From: Mytilinidion resinicola
Taxonomy: Eukaryota > Ascomycota > Dothideomycetes > Mytilinidiales > Mytilinidiaceae
Direction: 5' to 3'
Assembly (NCBI RefSeq): GCF_010093595.1
Contig: NW_022985456.1
Location: 456,104 to 520,103 of the forward strand
Length of the DNA stretch: 64,000 nt
Shown: positions 54,927 through 64,000 of the stretch, piece by piece
Layout of the letters: every line of letters starts with the position of its first letter
Numbering within the stretch: position 1 is the first letter of the stretch
The notes under the pieces: model-generated
The model's database searches: none
What the model saw: only the letters and a program-made list of their open reading frames with translations
What the model was told of the DNA's origin: nothing
Translations under genes and position numbers: made by a program

Positions 54927-57460
54927 CTAATGCGCATGAAGGAACGTGTGATACACCTTTCCGGATTGCCGCAGGTCTTTCACAATCAATGCGAGTGCCT
55001 CTGGATCCTCAAATTCTTCGCTGTCTGTGAGTGTATATACACAACTATCTTGTCTCTCAATCAGCTGGTTTTTGAGACTGAGAGACTCTACCAGGACCAT
55101 GCCTCGATCAGAGAGTTCGACCTGATCTGCCCATGGGTTTGCCCATGGAACAAATTCTTCGCCCTTCTCTTTGCGCTCTTTTTGGCGTTCGGATTGGTTG
55201 CACATCTCGCACTCTTGGGGGACGTGGGCTCCATCGATCTCAGTGCTATCGTCTATTGTCTCGAAGACGCGAATGAATGATTCGTTAGAATCTCGCTGTT
55301 CTGGGTCGACGTATGTTACACCGGGATTCATCGGCCGTATTGTCGGATCAAGGTTTGGTGGAGCTTGTCTTGGCGGCCGTAGTTTGTGGTACTTCTGGAC
55401 CAGGTTTCGCAATAGCGAACGCCTAAGGTTTCCGGCATCGAATGCTCCAGCAGCAGATGAATTGGCTGCGCACCTTTGCTCTTGTTCGATTCTAGAGAAT
55501 GGCGAAAAGCACGTACACGAGATAGCCGCCATGAGCAACTGTTCTGGTGAAAACGTGCCTAGGCAAAGACTAGCGTCGTGGATGTCCCCAATGCTCCATG
55601 ACCTATGGGCCCAGTCGATTGCTTGCATTTCTTCTGCGTTCAAGAGAACGTTGGCATGCGTGTTCAAAATGAGCAGGACATCTCTCGACACAGCTAGGTA
55701 AGTCGACTCGTGCACAATGTCCCAAGATTTGTTGATGAAGGTCGCGAATGAGGTTATTACAAGAAGCTTTTCATTCGGACCAGTTGTTGTTTCGTCATCG
55801 GACCACCATTGCTCCCAGCCTCTGAGATCGTCCGCGTTGAAGAACACAGTCTCTGAAATGTTGGCCGATATAAATCTCAGTATTTCTGCCGCAGCACTCA
55901 CTGAACTATCGTCTTCTGAATCTTTCCTCGCATACTCGAGAAAGGCTCCGATGTTTTGCGTAGAGAGCCACAATCCGACAACCCGAGTGCGTATTACAAG
56001 CGCAGAACGGCGTAGCACGAGTTTCGATTGAGAAGAATCCAGAGCAGAAAGGTTTTGATAGTCCATAGTTGGAGCTTGACGTAGCTTGTCCAACTCGTGA
56101 TCAAATCCATCGACATGGGTTGGCGCACCCGGAACCCAGTCCGAGATCCGACTGTACGAGGAGAAAATGTTGGTTTCTCTGGTCAGGCTCACTGCGTCGT
56201 AGTCTTTATCTGTGGCTATAGATTTCAGCTGTCTCAGTATTGAGGGACGGTACAGGTCCCTTGCCCAGTCGAAAATGTAGTCGATGATCAGGAGGAGCTG
56301 AAGGGCGTTATTGTAAGAGACTACTGATCCGGCCCACATGTGAACGATATGCTAAACCAAGATCAGTGCTGTAGAAGTAACAATGGCAACGCATCCACGT
56401 ACGTATTCGATGGGGTTACTGTCGGTAATATAGCAGCCGTACACCCGCCAGGAGTCTCCTCTATTCGCAAGAAACCAGACAAATGGGCTTAGATTGGTTC
56501 TAGAAGCCTTGACCCTTTTTCGCAATTTATGTTGAAGATTCAGCAGCGCGAATATGGGAAATGCGGTTTGAGTTTGGATGGCGTCAAACCCGGCCTTGCT
56601 GTCTTCGGACTTGGCTTCAAGGATGAGAAATGGGAAGATCAAAGGATCATTTTCCTTTTTGAATGGGCTAACTCTGATCGTATCCCCTAATGTAGTAGCC
56701 GGGCTGTATGTAGGGTCTGCTGTCACTGGCTGTGAAAGCAACTGCTTGAAGTTTTTGGTTTGTCGCAACCCATAAATCCTGTCTGGTTGTTGTTTGGGCG
56801 TGTATACGTTAGGAGGTGCTGGATAGGTCGAATCATCTTGGATCTCTCTCTGGATTCGGTCGTCGAAGAGAGGACTTATGCCCATCTCGTAGCTGTTCTA
56901 GTTAGAATTTGGTTACACCCGTTATTGACCCGACTCACAAGTCGTGAATGCGATCGACTGCAGGGCATTGGCACACCGCACGATTCTTCCTTTGCTGCGC
57001 AAGGTCTTCTGTTATCCCGTCATGTTGATCAAAGGAAACTTCAATCTCCGAGCGCCAAATTCTAGCCCGACATTCTGGGCTGCGACAACCTTAGCTAGTA
57101 TCCTAGAACCCAAAGCTTAGCGTGGACCACTTACCACGCAATTTCTACAGCCAGTCTTTGGAAGACGGTAGCCTCAATATGCAGCCTCCAGTCTGCTTCA
57201 TTGCGTTTCTGCTTGAACAATCGAGCAGCATTCTCTACCAGCCATTCCGCGCGTCGTTTTAGTTGGCCTTTCCAAGGTTGATCGCCCGAGTGAACATCGG
57301 GAACGGAACAGAAATTGTCGAATAGTTGTACGCCGAGCTTTTGAATGTTTTGAAATGTCTGTCGATGCGCAGCAGGCCAACGAGATGAAGGCTGCTCTGG
57401 AAAGAACGTTATGCGGTATCTCTCGGCCAACTGTCGAAGTTCAAGGTCGCTAAAGGGCAT
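54927..57460 (-). CDS. Large fungal protein with PD-(D/E)XK-like core, function unknown
   Basis: Exons 57135-57460, 56939-57079, 56403-56892 and 54927-56351 (introns of 55, 46 and 51 nt) give 793 aa from the ATG at 57460. The middle contains FPFLILEAKSEDS followed by AIQTQTAFPIFALLNLQHKL and FVWFLANRGDSWRVYGCYI, resembling the E-x-K core of restriction-endonuclease-fold proteins widespread in fungi. A C-P-E-C and C-Q-C pair near the exon 1/2 join suggests a small zinc-binding unit. The frame upstream of 57460 (57454-57783, NYTEITFGRYQP...) encodes a well-formed helical sequence. It would naturally be the N-terminus but is out of frame by one step at GATGCCCTTTAG. It may be a frameshifted gene rather than one starting at 57460. 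Confidence 0.7.
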
Positions 57461-57783
57461 CTTCTATGGTAAAGAGTCGAAGCTCGCGAAGTGCGCCGTA
57501 AAGGACATAGGCATGGCCGGCTTGAAGCTTATGGGCAATGGTCTGAAGCAATGTAGGCAACGATTCGATGCTGTGCCGCATTGGTGCTTCTGACATGGCT
57601 ATGAAACGAGAGCCCTTGATATGCCGCAATCTCGCGAGTTCGGTAAACTGATTGGCTGAGAAGCCACATCTCTCAAACTTCGCCTCGTTCCATCTTACTA
57701 TCTCCCAAAGGGGCTTCGTCAGCTGCCTTTTAGTGGGCTGATATCTGCCGAAGGTGATTTCAGTGTAGTTCTATAGAGAAGCT

Positions 57784-58778
57784 TGAATCATTAGACAGAG
57801 TGAATTTCATCACTCACTTGCTTTTCTCACCTCAAACCTTCAACTGGCCGTCGACACGCTTACCCTAGGTCAACCTCATGACAGACCCTTGGGACCACCC
57901 ATCTAGATAACATCGTATTACCGCTAACAAGCTGAGTATGGAAGATTTGGTTATTCAAGTAATACTTCCAGTTATAGAAAATCTATGCCTTGCGATTTTC
58001 ATATAAATTTGCACTCTATCCTTTATGTAATTATCTTGCTACTTTAGCTGATTCGAGATCTATCGTAGGGGAAAAAAGAAATCCCTACGGCATAGGTCTT
58101 TGCAAGGCGCCGTTTGGTAAATATTTTGTCGGTGTGTTGGGATAGTCTGTCGTATTTTATTTAAGGCCTCAGCCTGGCCAACTGAAGTAATACTATGGCC
58201 ACCTCTATGTTACAACCCTTAACACGAACCACCTGAATGCTGAGGCACTCACGGAGACAAGTAAGCAGATCAGACTGATAACGCAAGAACGAACCACAGG
58301 ACCTCGAGGAACGAGGGTTGGTCGAATAGGGATCCTGGATTCCCCCACGGACTGCTGGTGGATGGGAACGATCTAGAGGACAGCACACGGCAGCGGTCAC
58401 GTGCAGGATCATTGTTGAATCATAGCGATCCAAGAATGAGCCACGAGTTTCTTAGGACGGAGCTTTCATATATAAGGACGCTCCTTTGCATACATAGGAA
58501 CCTCGTGTTCAACCCAAGACTTCAATACTACCTATTGGAAGTAACCCCGTCTTATCCTGAGATTGATTTTGCCTTACCTTTTGAAGACTATTGCACCCCG
58601 ACGACGAATTGAGCTATCCTATACTTGTGTGAGGCACTTGTATAGTTTAGCAGAGACGACCCGTTACACTCTACTTCAACACGTTTGCCGAACTTACCAT
58701 CACACCATAAAATCTTACCACCTCGCCCCTTGCAAGTCTGTCTTCGCTATCAACTCCACCTCCACATTTGCAGCAACG
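57784..58778. other. Intergenic region, no gene
   Basis: Likely contains a 5' exon or promoter of the minus-strand gene and the promoter of the plus-strand membrane gene. AT-rich around 57900-58070. No repeats identified. Confidence 0.4.
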
Positions 58779-59593
58779 ATGCATAGCCTTAAAAAGCAAG
58801 CCATACTCTGGCTGCCGACTGTGGCCTTCTTCACGACAGCCCTCTATCGTGTCCTCGCCCTCTACCTACATTCGCCGCTAGGCCGCGTCTACCGGAGGTT
58901 CACCGAGTCACCAACTCTCTCGTTATGGATCCCCATCCTACTCCTACAAATCTACACCCTGCTGCAATGCGGAAACCAGCCAGCAAAACTCGAGGCCGCA
59001 ATGTTCTGGTCGCTGCTTCTCACACCCCTTGCAATACGATGTCTCACGCTGCTTTTAGCCTTGTGCAGTAGCGAGCCCTATGATGACGCGATGTGGCCGT
59101 TGGTGCCTATATTCTCCAACTCTCCTGGTAAGCCTGCCGCCATTAGCATCATATGCGACTGGCTACTTTGGGACCGGGTTTATCTGGGGAGATACCAAGA
59201 TTACTGCTATGATGAGGTGAGTTTTCGCGCGGTGCAGAGGTTTCATGGGCCATCGGCTGACAGAACTTGCAGGCCTCAAGATCGGTAACAGACGTCGATG
59301 GCGCTGTTCTGCACCGCTTCAAGCCCGACCAAAACCCGATCTACTTCCCGTGGAGGGACCTGACTGTGCGCCTGGGATATATTCATGTTATCGACAACTT
59401 CCTCCACGTCATCTGGTTGCGTTATTTCTACGCCGATGGTCCGTATACGGCGCACATCAATAACTCAGAGCTTTTCACTGTGCTGTTGGTCGTACAGGTG
59501 GCTGTATACAGCTATGCAAGACGGTGCACATGTGTCAAGCTTCACGACGACGTCGAAGCAGGCGGAGCAGATGATGAGAAGGGCGACGTGTAG
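58779..59593 (+). CDS. Multi-span membrane protein, unknown
   Basis: Exons 58779-59216 and 59273-59593 (56-nt intron) give 252 aa. Hydrophobic segments: WLPTVAFFTTALYRVLAL, LSLWIPILLLQIYTLL, FWSLLLTPLAIRCLTLLLAL, possibly ISIICDWLLWDRVYLG, and near the C-terminus VLLVVQVAVYSYA. No family was recognised. The ATG at 58779 is preceded by a short in-frame upstream stretch, so the start is a judgement. Confidence 0.6.
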
Positions 59594-60437
59594 GATGTTG
59601 TCCGAAAGGAAATCGCGATCCGGGCCCAAGATTGATCCAGGACGCACGGCGTACATCTACTACGCGTACGACCCACCGTCTCCATGGGGTCCTCTGACTA
59701 TTCTGTACGCAACGAATGGATTAAAGGTCTTTTTGAGCTCGGCAACGACTACAGTGACAGGACACAAGTCTGTGTTCTCGTTTGCCAATGCCAGGGTTAC
59801 CCCAACGAGGCTTACAAAACCTGAGCGTGATGTCATGGTTCATGCGGCGGGATCTGAGCTGCCTGTTGGCTGAACGGATTCCAAGCGATGGGGCCACTCC
59901 TGAAGGCATTATCTAGCTTCCACCGCGTTTATCAGAAAAGCTGCTCTCAAATCAGATCTGTAATACTTTGTGACAAAAGTACCGATTATTTTGTTAGAAA
60001 CACTCCGCCAGTGTTTCATAAAATGACCTGTGATTTAGCCTGTAAGTGTATTGATCTACGCATTAAGTTCAAGTTTAACAATTTAAAAACAAGGGTAGTG
60101 ATTAACTTTTGATAGAAGAATGTTTAGAACATACCCTTGTATGGAAAATATGCACAGATATTTGCTGTTCGCGATTCCGTGAACAGCGGCAAATGCTAGC
60201 AAGTTTGTCCGCCATTTGCGCTGCCTGAACGCTGGATAAAGCAGAACCAATTGATCCCACTTCCCATTCTGCGCCTCATGCGCCGTAAATCAGCCCACGT
60301 TGACACTTACAGCCTTGCCACTGTTGCCTAACACCTAGGTACATACCATTACTGCCAGTGGTTTTCCGGAAAAAAAAGTATCATTCGCGCGTTACAAATT
60401 CATATATGCCACGACGCTAGAATATTGAATATCTTCG
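59594..60437. other. Intergenic region upstream of HET gene 2
   Basis: Short frames only. AT-rich around 59940-60150. Promoter of the HET gene is expected before 60438. Confidence 0.4.
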
Positions 60438-62492
60438 ATGCCAGCCATCCTGCATCATGACGAACCAATACGAATACCAGCCGATATGTCGTTTAAAAGA
60501 GATATCAGACTGCTGAAACTACTTCCGAGAGATATCAACGCCAAGCTCAAGTGGATCCCAGCTTGCCAAATTATCCATACCGGCCTTGATAGCCACCCGG
60601 AGTTCGTAGCGCTGTCCTATGTGTGGGGCGATGCCAAAGATTCACGGGTGATACTCGTCGAAAAGCACCGCGTTCGGGTGACCAAAAACTTGTATGAGGC
60701 GATGATGGCACTCAGACCACTCAAAGAACCCATCTTAATCTGGATCGACGCTCTTTGCATCAATCAAGCAGATGAAGAAGAGAAGAGCTGGCAGGTTGGG
60801 CTCATGGCAGAGATCTACCGTCATGCGTTCCAGACCCATGCTTGGCTTGGCCCAGCAGATGAGAGTAGTGATTCAGTCATGGATTACCTTAACGCTCTCG
60901 GAGCAAAAGCTGAAGCTTGCTGTATGGACGTTGGTCTGGAGCAATACCAAGAAGCCTGGCGGGAGCCTGCGATGGGGCCTTCGCCTGTCCGTGACCTGGG
61001 TCTATTAGATGTCTTGAAGAGATGGCTTATGCTTATCGGCGGGTTGCCGAGTTCTTCCGAAGAGACATTGCGTAGTATCTTTTACTCTATTAGTGGCTGG
61101 CACGATCAGGATCACCTATTTCCAGTCGCTAGCATGAAGAGCCTTTTCACCCGACCATGGTGGGGACGGGTATGGGTTTTGCAGGAAATCACCGTTCCAA
61201 AAAATGCAGAATTCGTTTGTGGAACCAAGAAAATCACACGAAGTCGATGTAGCGTTGCCCTGGATGCATATTCTGCTCTATGGCGTATTCTTGCGGTGAA
61301 GGCCAAAGACGAACCGCATTCGCTGACGCCTTATCAAAGAGATATTTTTAATGCCTCATTTCAACACCGACCTACTGTCATGCTATCCTCCTGGAGAATC
61401 TACAGACATGGTAAATTTCCGCTAGCAGCTCTACTCCGCGCAACATGTGTCGGCAGTATAGATCCTCGCCGCCACGGGCCTCACCATTTGGAATCAACGG
61501 ATCCGCGAGATAAGATATCTGCCTTACTAGGGATTGCAGCACATCGAAAAGAGTTAGAAAGTTTAGGTCTTGTTCCGGACTATACGAAATCGTACGAACA
61601 GACATATACAACGGCTATGGCAGCCCTGCTCCAGCAAGGGCATGTCTCACTACTTTCGCTATCCCAGAACCCTAAGTCTCTGCCCCACTTACCATCCTGG
61701 GTACCAGATTGGTCCGGATCCATAACACATATGTTACAAGACGTGGAAAACGATCATGTTACCCTTAATCCCAGATTCAATGCGTCTGGTGCCGAACCAC
61801 AAAGCTCGAAAATAACGATCATACGGGAAGAGGGGGTAATCAAGGGAGTGTCAGGGATAAGCTATCTATACGACGAGATACACAAATCCGGGCATTTCAC
61901 TGGCAGAGCTTCTACTCGTAAAGTGCCTCTTGCAGAGACGTTCTCGTGGCCAATAGAGTGGTTGCTTGAATTCATCCGCCTCACTTACACCGAGGGTATT
62001 TACAGGAACTTTCGCGCCCGTCTACGTGCAGCGGCGAGAAGCTCGATCGGAGGCGTTGGACGGAACAAAGATGGACAACTGGTGAGAATTAAAGAGGATC
62101 GATTTGTCGATGCTGTAGCTTTCCTGCGGATGGGTATCAATGACATCAAGGGAGATCCTTTCCAATCTGAGGCCGGACGCTTCCTGGCGCGTACATCTGT
62201 CAGAGATGGGGCCATGAGCAAGCTTTCGGCGATTTTCAGGCTGGGCGCGGAGATTAGGGGAAACAGTCTGGGTCGATCGCCTTTTATTACCAAGAAGGGA
62301 CATCTGGTCCTTGCGTCTGAGCATGTTCAGCCAGGCGACGTCGTTGCACTGATCAGGGGAGCACAGGTTCCGTTCATCCTGCGGCGTCAAAGCAGCGGTC
62401 AGTATCAAGTCATCGGCGAAGCATACGTAGACGGCATCATGGACGGAGAGGCGATGGAGAGCTCTAAATGTCATGCTGTTGATTTAGTCTAG
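60438..62492 (+). CDS. HET-domain protein 2
   Basis: This intact single-exon gene encodes 684 aa. The domain shows FVALSYVWGDA at residues 56-66, ILIWIDALCINQADEEE at 99-115, and TRPWWGRVWVLQEITVP further on. Downstream are ESTDPRDKISALLGIA, LPSWVPDWSGS and the closing VQPGDVVALIRGAQVPFILR. The two HET genes share domain plan but little sequence outside it, so they are distinct members and not a recent duplication. It stands apart from the main island, amid conserved genes. Confidence 0.92.
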   Translation: MPAILHHDEPIRIPADMSFKRDIRLLKLLPRDINAKLKWIPACQIIHTGLDSHPEFVALSYVWGDAKDSRVILVEKHRVRVTKNLYEAMMALRPLKEPILIWIDALCINQADEEEKSWQVGLMAEIYRHAFQTHAWLGPADESSDSVMDYLNALGAKAEACCMDVGLEQYQEAWREPAMGPSPVRDLGLLDVLKRWLMLIGGLPSSSEETLRSIFYSISGWHDQDHLFPVASMKSLFTRPWWGRVWVLQEITVPKNAEFVCGTKKITRSRCSVALDAYSALWRILAVKAKDEPHSLTPYQRDIFNASFQHRPTVMLSSWRIYRHGKFPLAALLRATCVGSIDPRRHGPHHLESTDPRDKISALLGIAAHRKELESLGLVPDYTKSYEQTYTTAMAALLQQGHVSLLSLSQNPKSLPHLPSWVPDWSGSITHMLQDVENDHVTLNPRFNASGAEPQSSKITIIREEGVIKGVSGISYLYDEIHKSGHFTGRASTRKVPLAETFSWPIEWLLEFIRLTYTEGIYRNFRARLRAAARSSIGGVGRNKDGQLVRIKEDRFVDAVAFLRMGINDIKGDPFQSEAGRFLARTSVRDGAMSKLSAIFRLGAEIRGNSLGRSPFITKKGHLVLASEHVQPGDVVALIRGAQVPFILRRQSSGQYQVIGEAYVDGIMDGEAMESSKCHAVDLV

Positions 62493-63351
62493 CAGCATTA
62501 GCGAATCTGTATCTAGTGTATCTCATCACGCGGGGCATGAAAAAGGCGGCACTCTACACGGGTGTATGCCACTGCTTGGGATGCTTCAATGCATTTTCAG
62601 AAATCTAAACGGGATAGAAGCTCTGCACTCTAGGCTATGTGGAAACTTGTTGAAGCACTTCAAGCAGTGGTAGCCAGGTGCACCTAGGAGACAGACATCG
62701 CGGTTGATGAGTGTCAACATAAAGTAGTAGTCCACAAATCCGTAAGGTGTATACACACTCCAGCTGTTTCTATGCTTGTGTACTCTTGTTTAGCAGCGCT
62801 TGAGGTCCTCTGATATGCTATTGTTATTCATAAAAGACCAGCTTTGGCAAGCTTGACGGCTCTCTGGACCACCTCAGACGGTGTTGAGCTGCCGAGTATG
62901 CCACCCTTTTTATACCCCGCGTGCTTGTGTCAATGATGTTTACTACATATATCGAAATAAAGGTAGATTATATAGGAAGATGTATTGAGAATAGAAATAA
63001 GCGTTGCTGAGTGCTATAGGTTACGCAAAGCCCTATTCGACTGACTGTAGACATTGGCGGATAAGTGAAAGCCTCTCCGGGATCATCGATGCTCTACGTC
63101 GCGCTTAAATATAGGGCCTACATATACTTTTTTAAAGAGTAGAGCTGTACGACGCTCTTTTCATTAGCCCTGGCCCATTTCACCTAGAATTATCGTCCCG
63201 CGGCCTAAGAAATACAGCCAATTAGTAGTTAAGATGAAAAAGAAGTTCGCATCCAAATCAGGCGTTTTGTACCCTTTCCCGTCTTCTTCCTCGTACACTT
63301 GATGTTTGTCTCGCACGGCTAGGCTTGCGAGTCTGGAAAGTTTCCTCCCGT
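62493..63351. other. Gene-free stretch with repeat copy 2
   Basis: The interval holds dispersed repeat copy 2 at 62724-62925. AT-rich sequence follows; no gene was supported. Confidence 0.45.
62724..62925. repeat. Dispersed repeat, copy 2
   Basis: Aligns with 7050-7330 over nearly 200 bp, including CCAGCTTTGGCAAGC and GGACCACCTCAGACGGTGTT. Non-coding. Confidence 0.65.
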
Positions 63352-64000
63352 TCATAGTCGCCTAGCCTCTTCAACGACCTGCCCATCGAGTTCGACTGGT
63401 ATCTCATTCACAGCCAGCTCATGAGCAGCATGCGATGGGACGCCCATCTCGACGGGCTCCACTCTTTTCTTTCCCGTAGCAGGTAACTCCGATTTGGCCT
63501 GCTCCGGCTCATCCCTCGCAGCCTTCAACGCCTTTTTCAAATGGCGGATATAGAGGTATACGCCGCCTGCGATCAGTGAGACCACTATGACAACGCCGAT
63601 GCCGATGCCACCTTTAGCGCCTGCCGAAAGGCCGCCCTTGGGGGGCTGAGAAGTAGTCGGAGACTGTGAGAAGATTGGCTGTTGGGTGCTGGTGAGTGAC
63701 GAGGATGAAGCTGAGGTGCTTGAGTTTGCTGCAGCCAGTGAGGCGCTTGGTGCCGATGACGAGCTTGCCAAGAGCTGAATGATTGCGGTATCTGTGGCCT
63801 CCCAAGCGATCGTTATCCCAGCATGTGCTACTGTTGCGATGTAGGTAACTGGATAAGCTGTATAGCTGTTGAGGACCGGTTACTGTCCAGTGGCGGAGGC
63901 GTTCGGGGCCAAGAAGATTGGGATTATCGAGGAGGACACGGGCACGTAGCTAAAGCATTGGGCAGAGTAGTCGCCTTGGTAGTCATAATGGTTGCATTGA
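63352..64000 (-). CDS. Serine-rich single-span membrane protein, partial, with in-frame TAA
   Basis: The minus-strand frame from the window edge reads through a sequence like a fungal extracellular glycoprotein, a serine/threonine-rich stalk (about 63660-63771), one transmembrane segment (GIGIGVVIVVSLIAGGVYLYI) and a basic cytosolic tail ending at 63352. This build is typical of fungal cell-surface or WSC-like proteins of unknown role. A TAA interrupts the frame at 63880-63882 within otherwise coherent sequence. The 5' end lies beyond the window, so an intron could explain it. Confidence 0.5.

Noticed and set aside
59385..59873. 162-codon plus-strand ORF
   Set aside because: Mostly shadows the second exon of the membrane-protein gene; no independent similarity.
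1..64000. CRISPR array or bacterial operons
   Set aside because: Repeats seen are tandem minisatellites or foldbacks with no regular unique spacers; genes are intron-bearing and fungal.

Overview
The window is nuclear DNA of a filamentous ascomycete (Pezizomycotina). The evidence is short GT-AG introns (mostly 45-60 nt, several with a CTAAC/CTAAT-like branch site), fungal-only families (HET domains, fungal NLRs, a fungal gasdermin-like protein, DUF3176, UPF0658, an mpaB-like oxygenase), and a decayed Copia element whose stop codons fit CpA-to-TpA repeat-induced point mutation (RIP). No bacterial operons, rRNA, tRNA or CRISPR arrays were found. All gene models were spliced by eye from the reading frames.

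Layout. 1-4.3 kb is repeat-rich and gene-poor: a degenerate minisatellite interrupted by a 156-bp foldback element, a 61-68 bp tandem repeat, and a minus-strand Copia remnant. 4.3-9.2 kb holds conserved genes: the lariat debranching enzyme DBR1, an Rpr2/Rpp21/Snm1-type RNase P/MRP subunit, and ZPR1. 10.5-31.4 kb is an accessory island built almost wholly from families tied to fungal allorecognition and programmed cell death. In order it has a lipase-like/NB-ARC/TPR NLR (frameshifted, with a MITE in an intron) joined to or abutting an AcuF-like zinc-finger gene, a DUF7580 + subtilisin (S8) protease, a convergent gasdermin-like gene, a NACHT/ankyrin NLR, and a HET-domain gene flanked by direct repeats. 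32.3-47.9 kb returns to conserved genes: VPS24, p23/SBA1, a HAD phosphatase, a TTC1-like TPR protein, a small coiled-coil protein, XAP5/FAM50, a UPF0658 Golgi membrane protein, an mpaB-like oxygenase and hypotheticals. 48.3-50.2 kb is a head-to-tail pair of truncated pseudogenes (DUF3176 and aldo-keto reductase). 51.5-59.6 kb has an arrestin-like protein, a PPIL3-type cyclophilin, a large protein with a possible PD-(D/E)XK core, and a multi-span membrane protein. 60.4-62.5 kb is a second HET gene. The window ends inside a serine-rich single-span membrane protein.

The most notable feature is the protease/gasdermin pair at 16.9-21.3 kb. It has the same partners and close linkage as the Podospora anserina HET-Q2/HET-Q1 system, in which a subtilisin-like protease activates a pore-forming gasdermin-like protein by removing a C-terminal piece. 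Here the pair lies between two NLR genes and near a HET gene. Several members carry breaks: an in-frame TAG in the gasdermin-like gene, a TGA in the presumed N-terminal part of the protease gene, and frameshifts in both NLR repeat arrays. The island may therefore be decaying, or may be a polymorphic incompatibility locus of which this is one allele.
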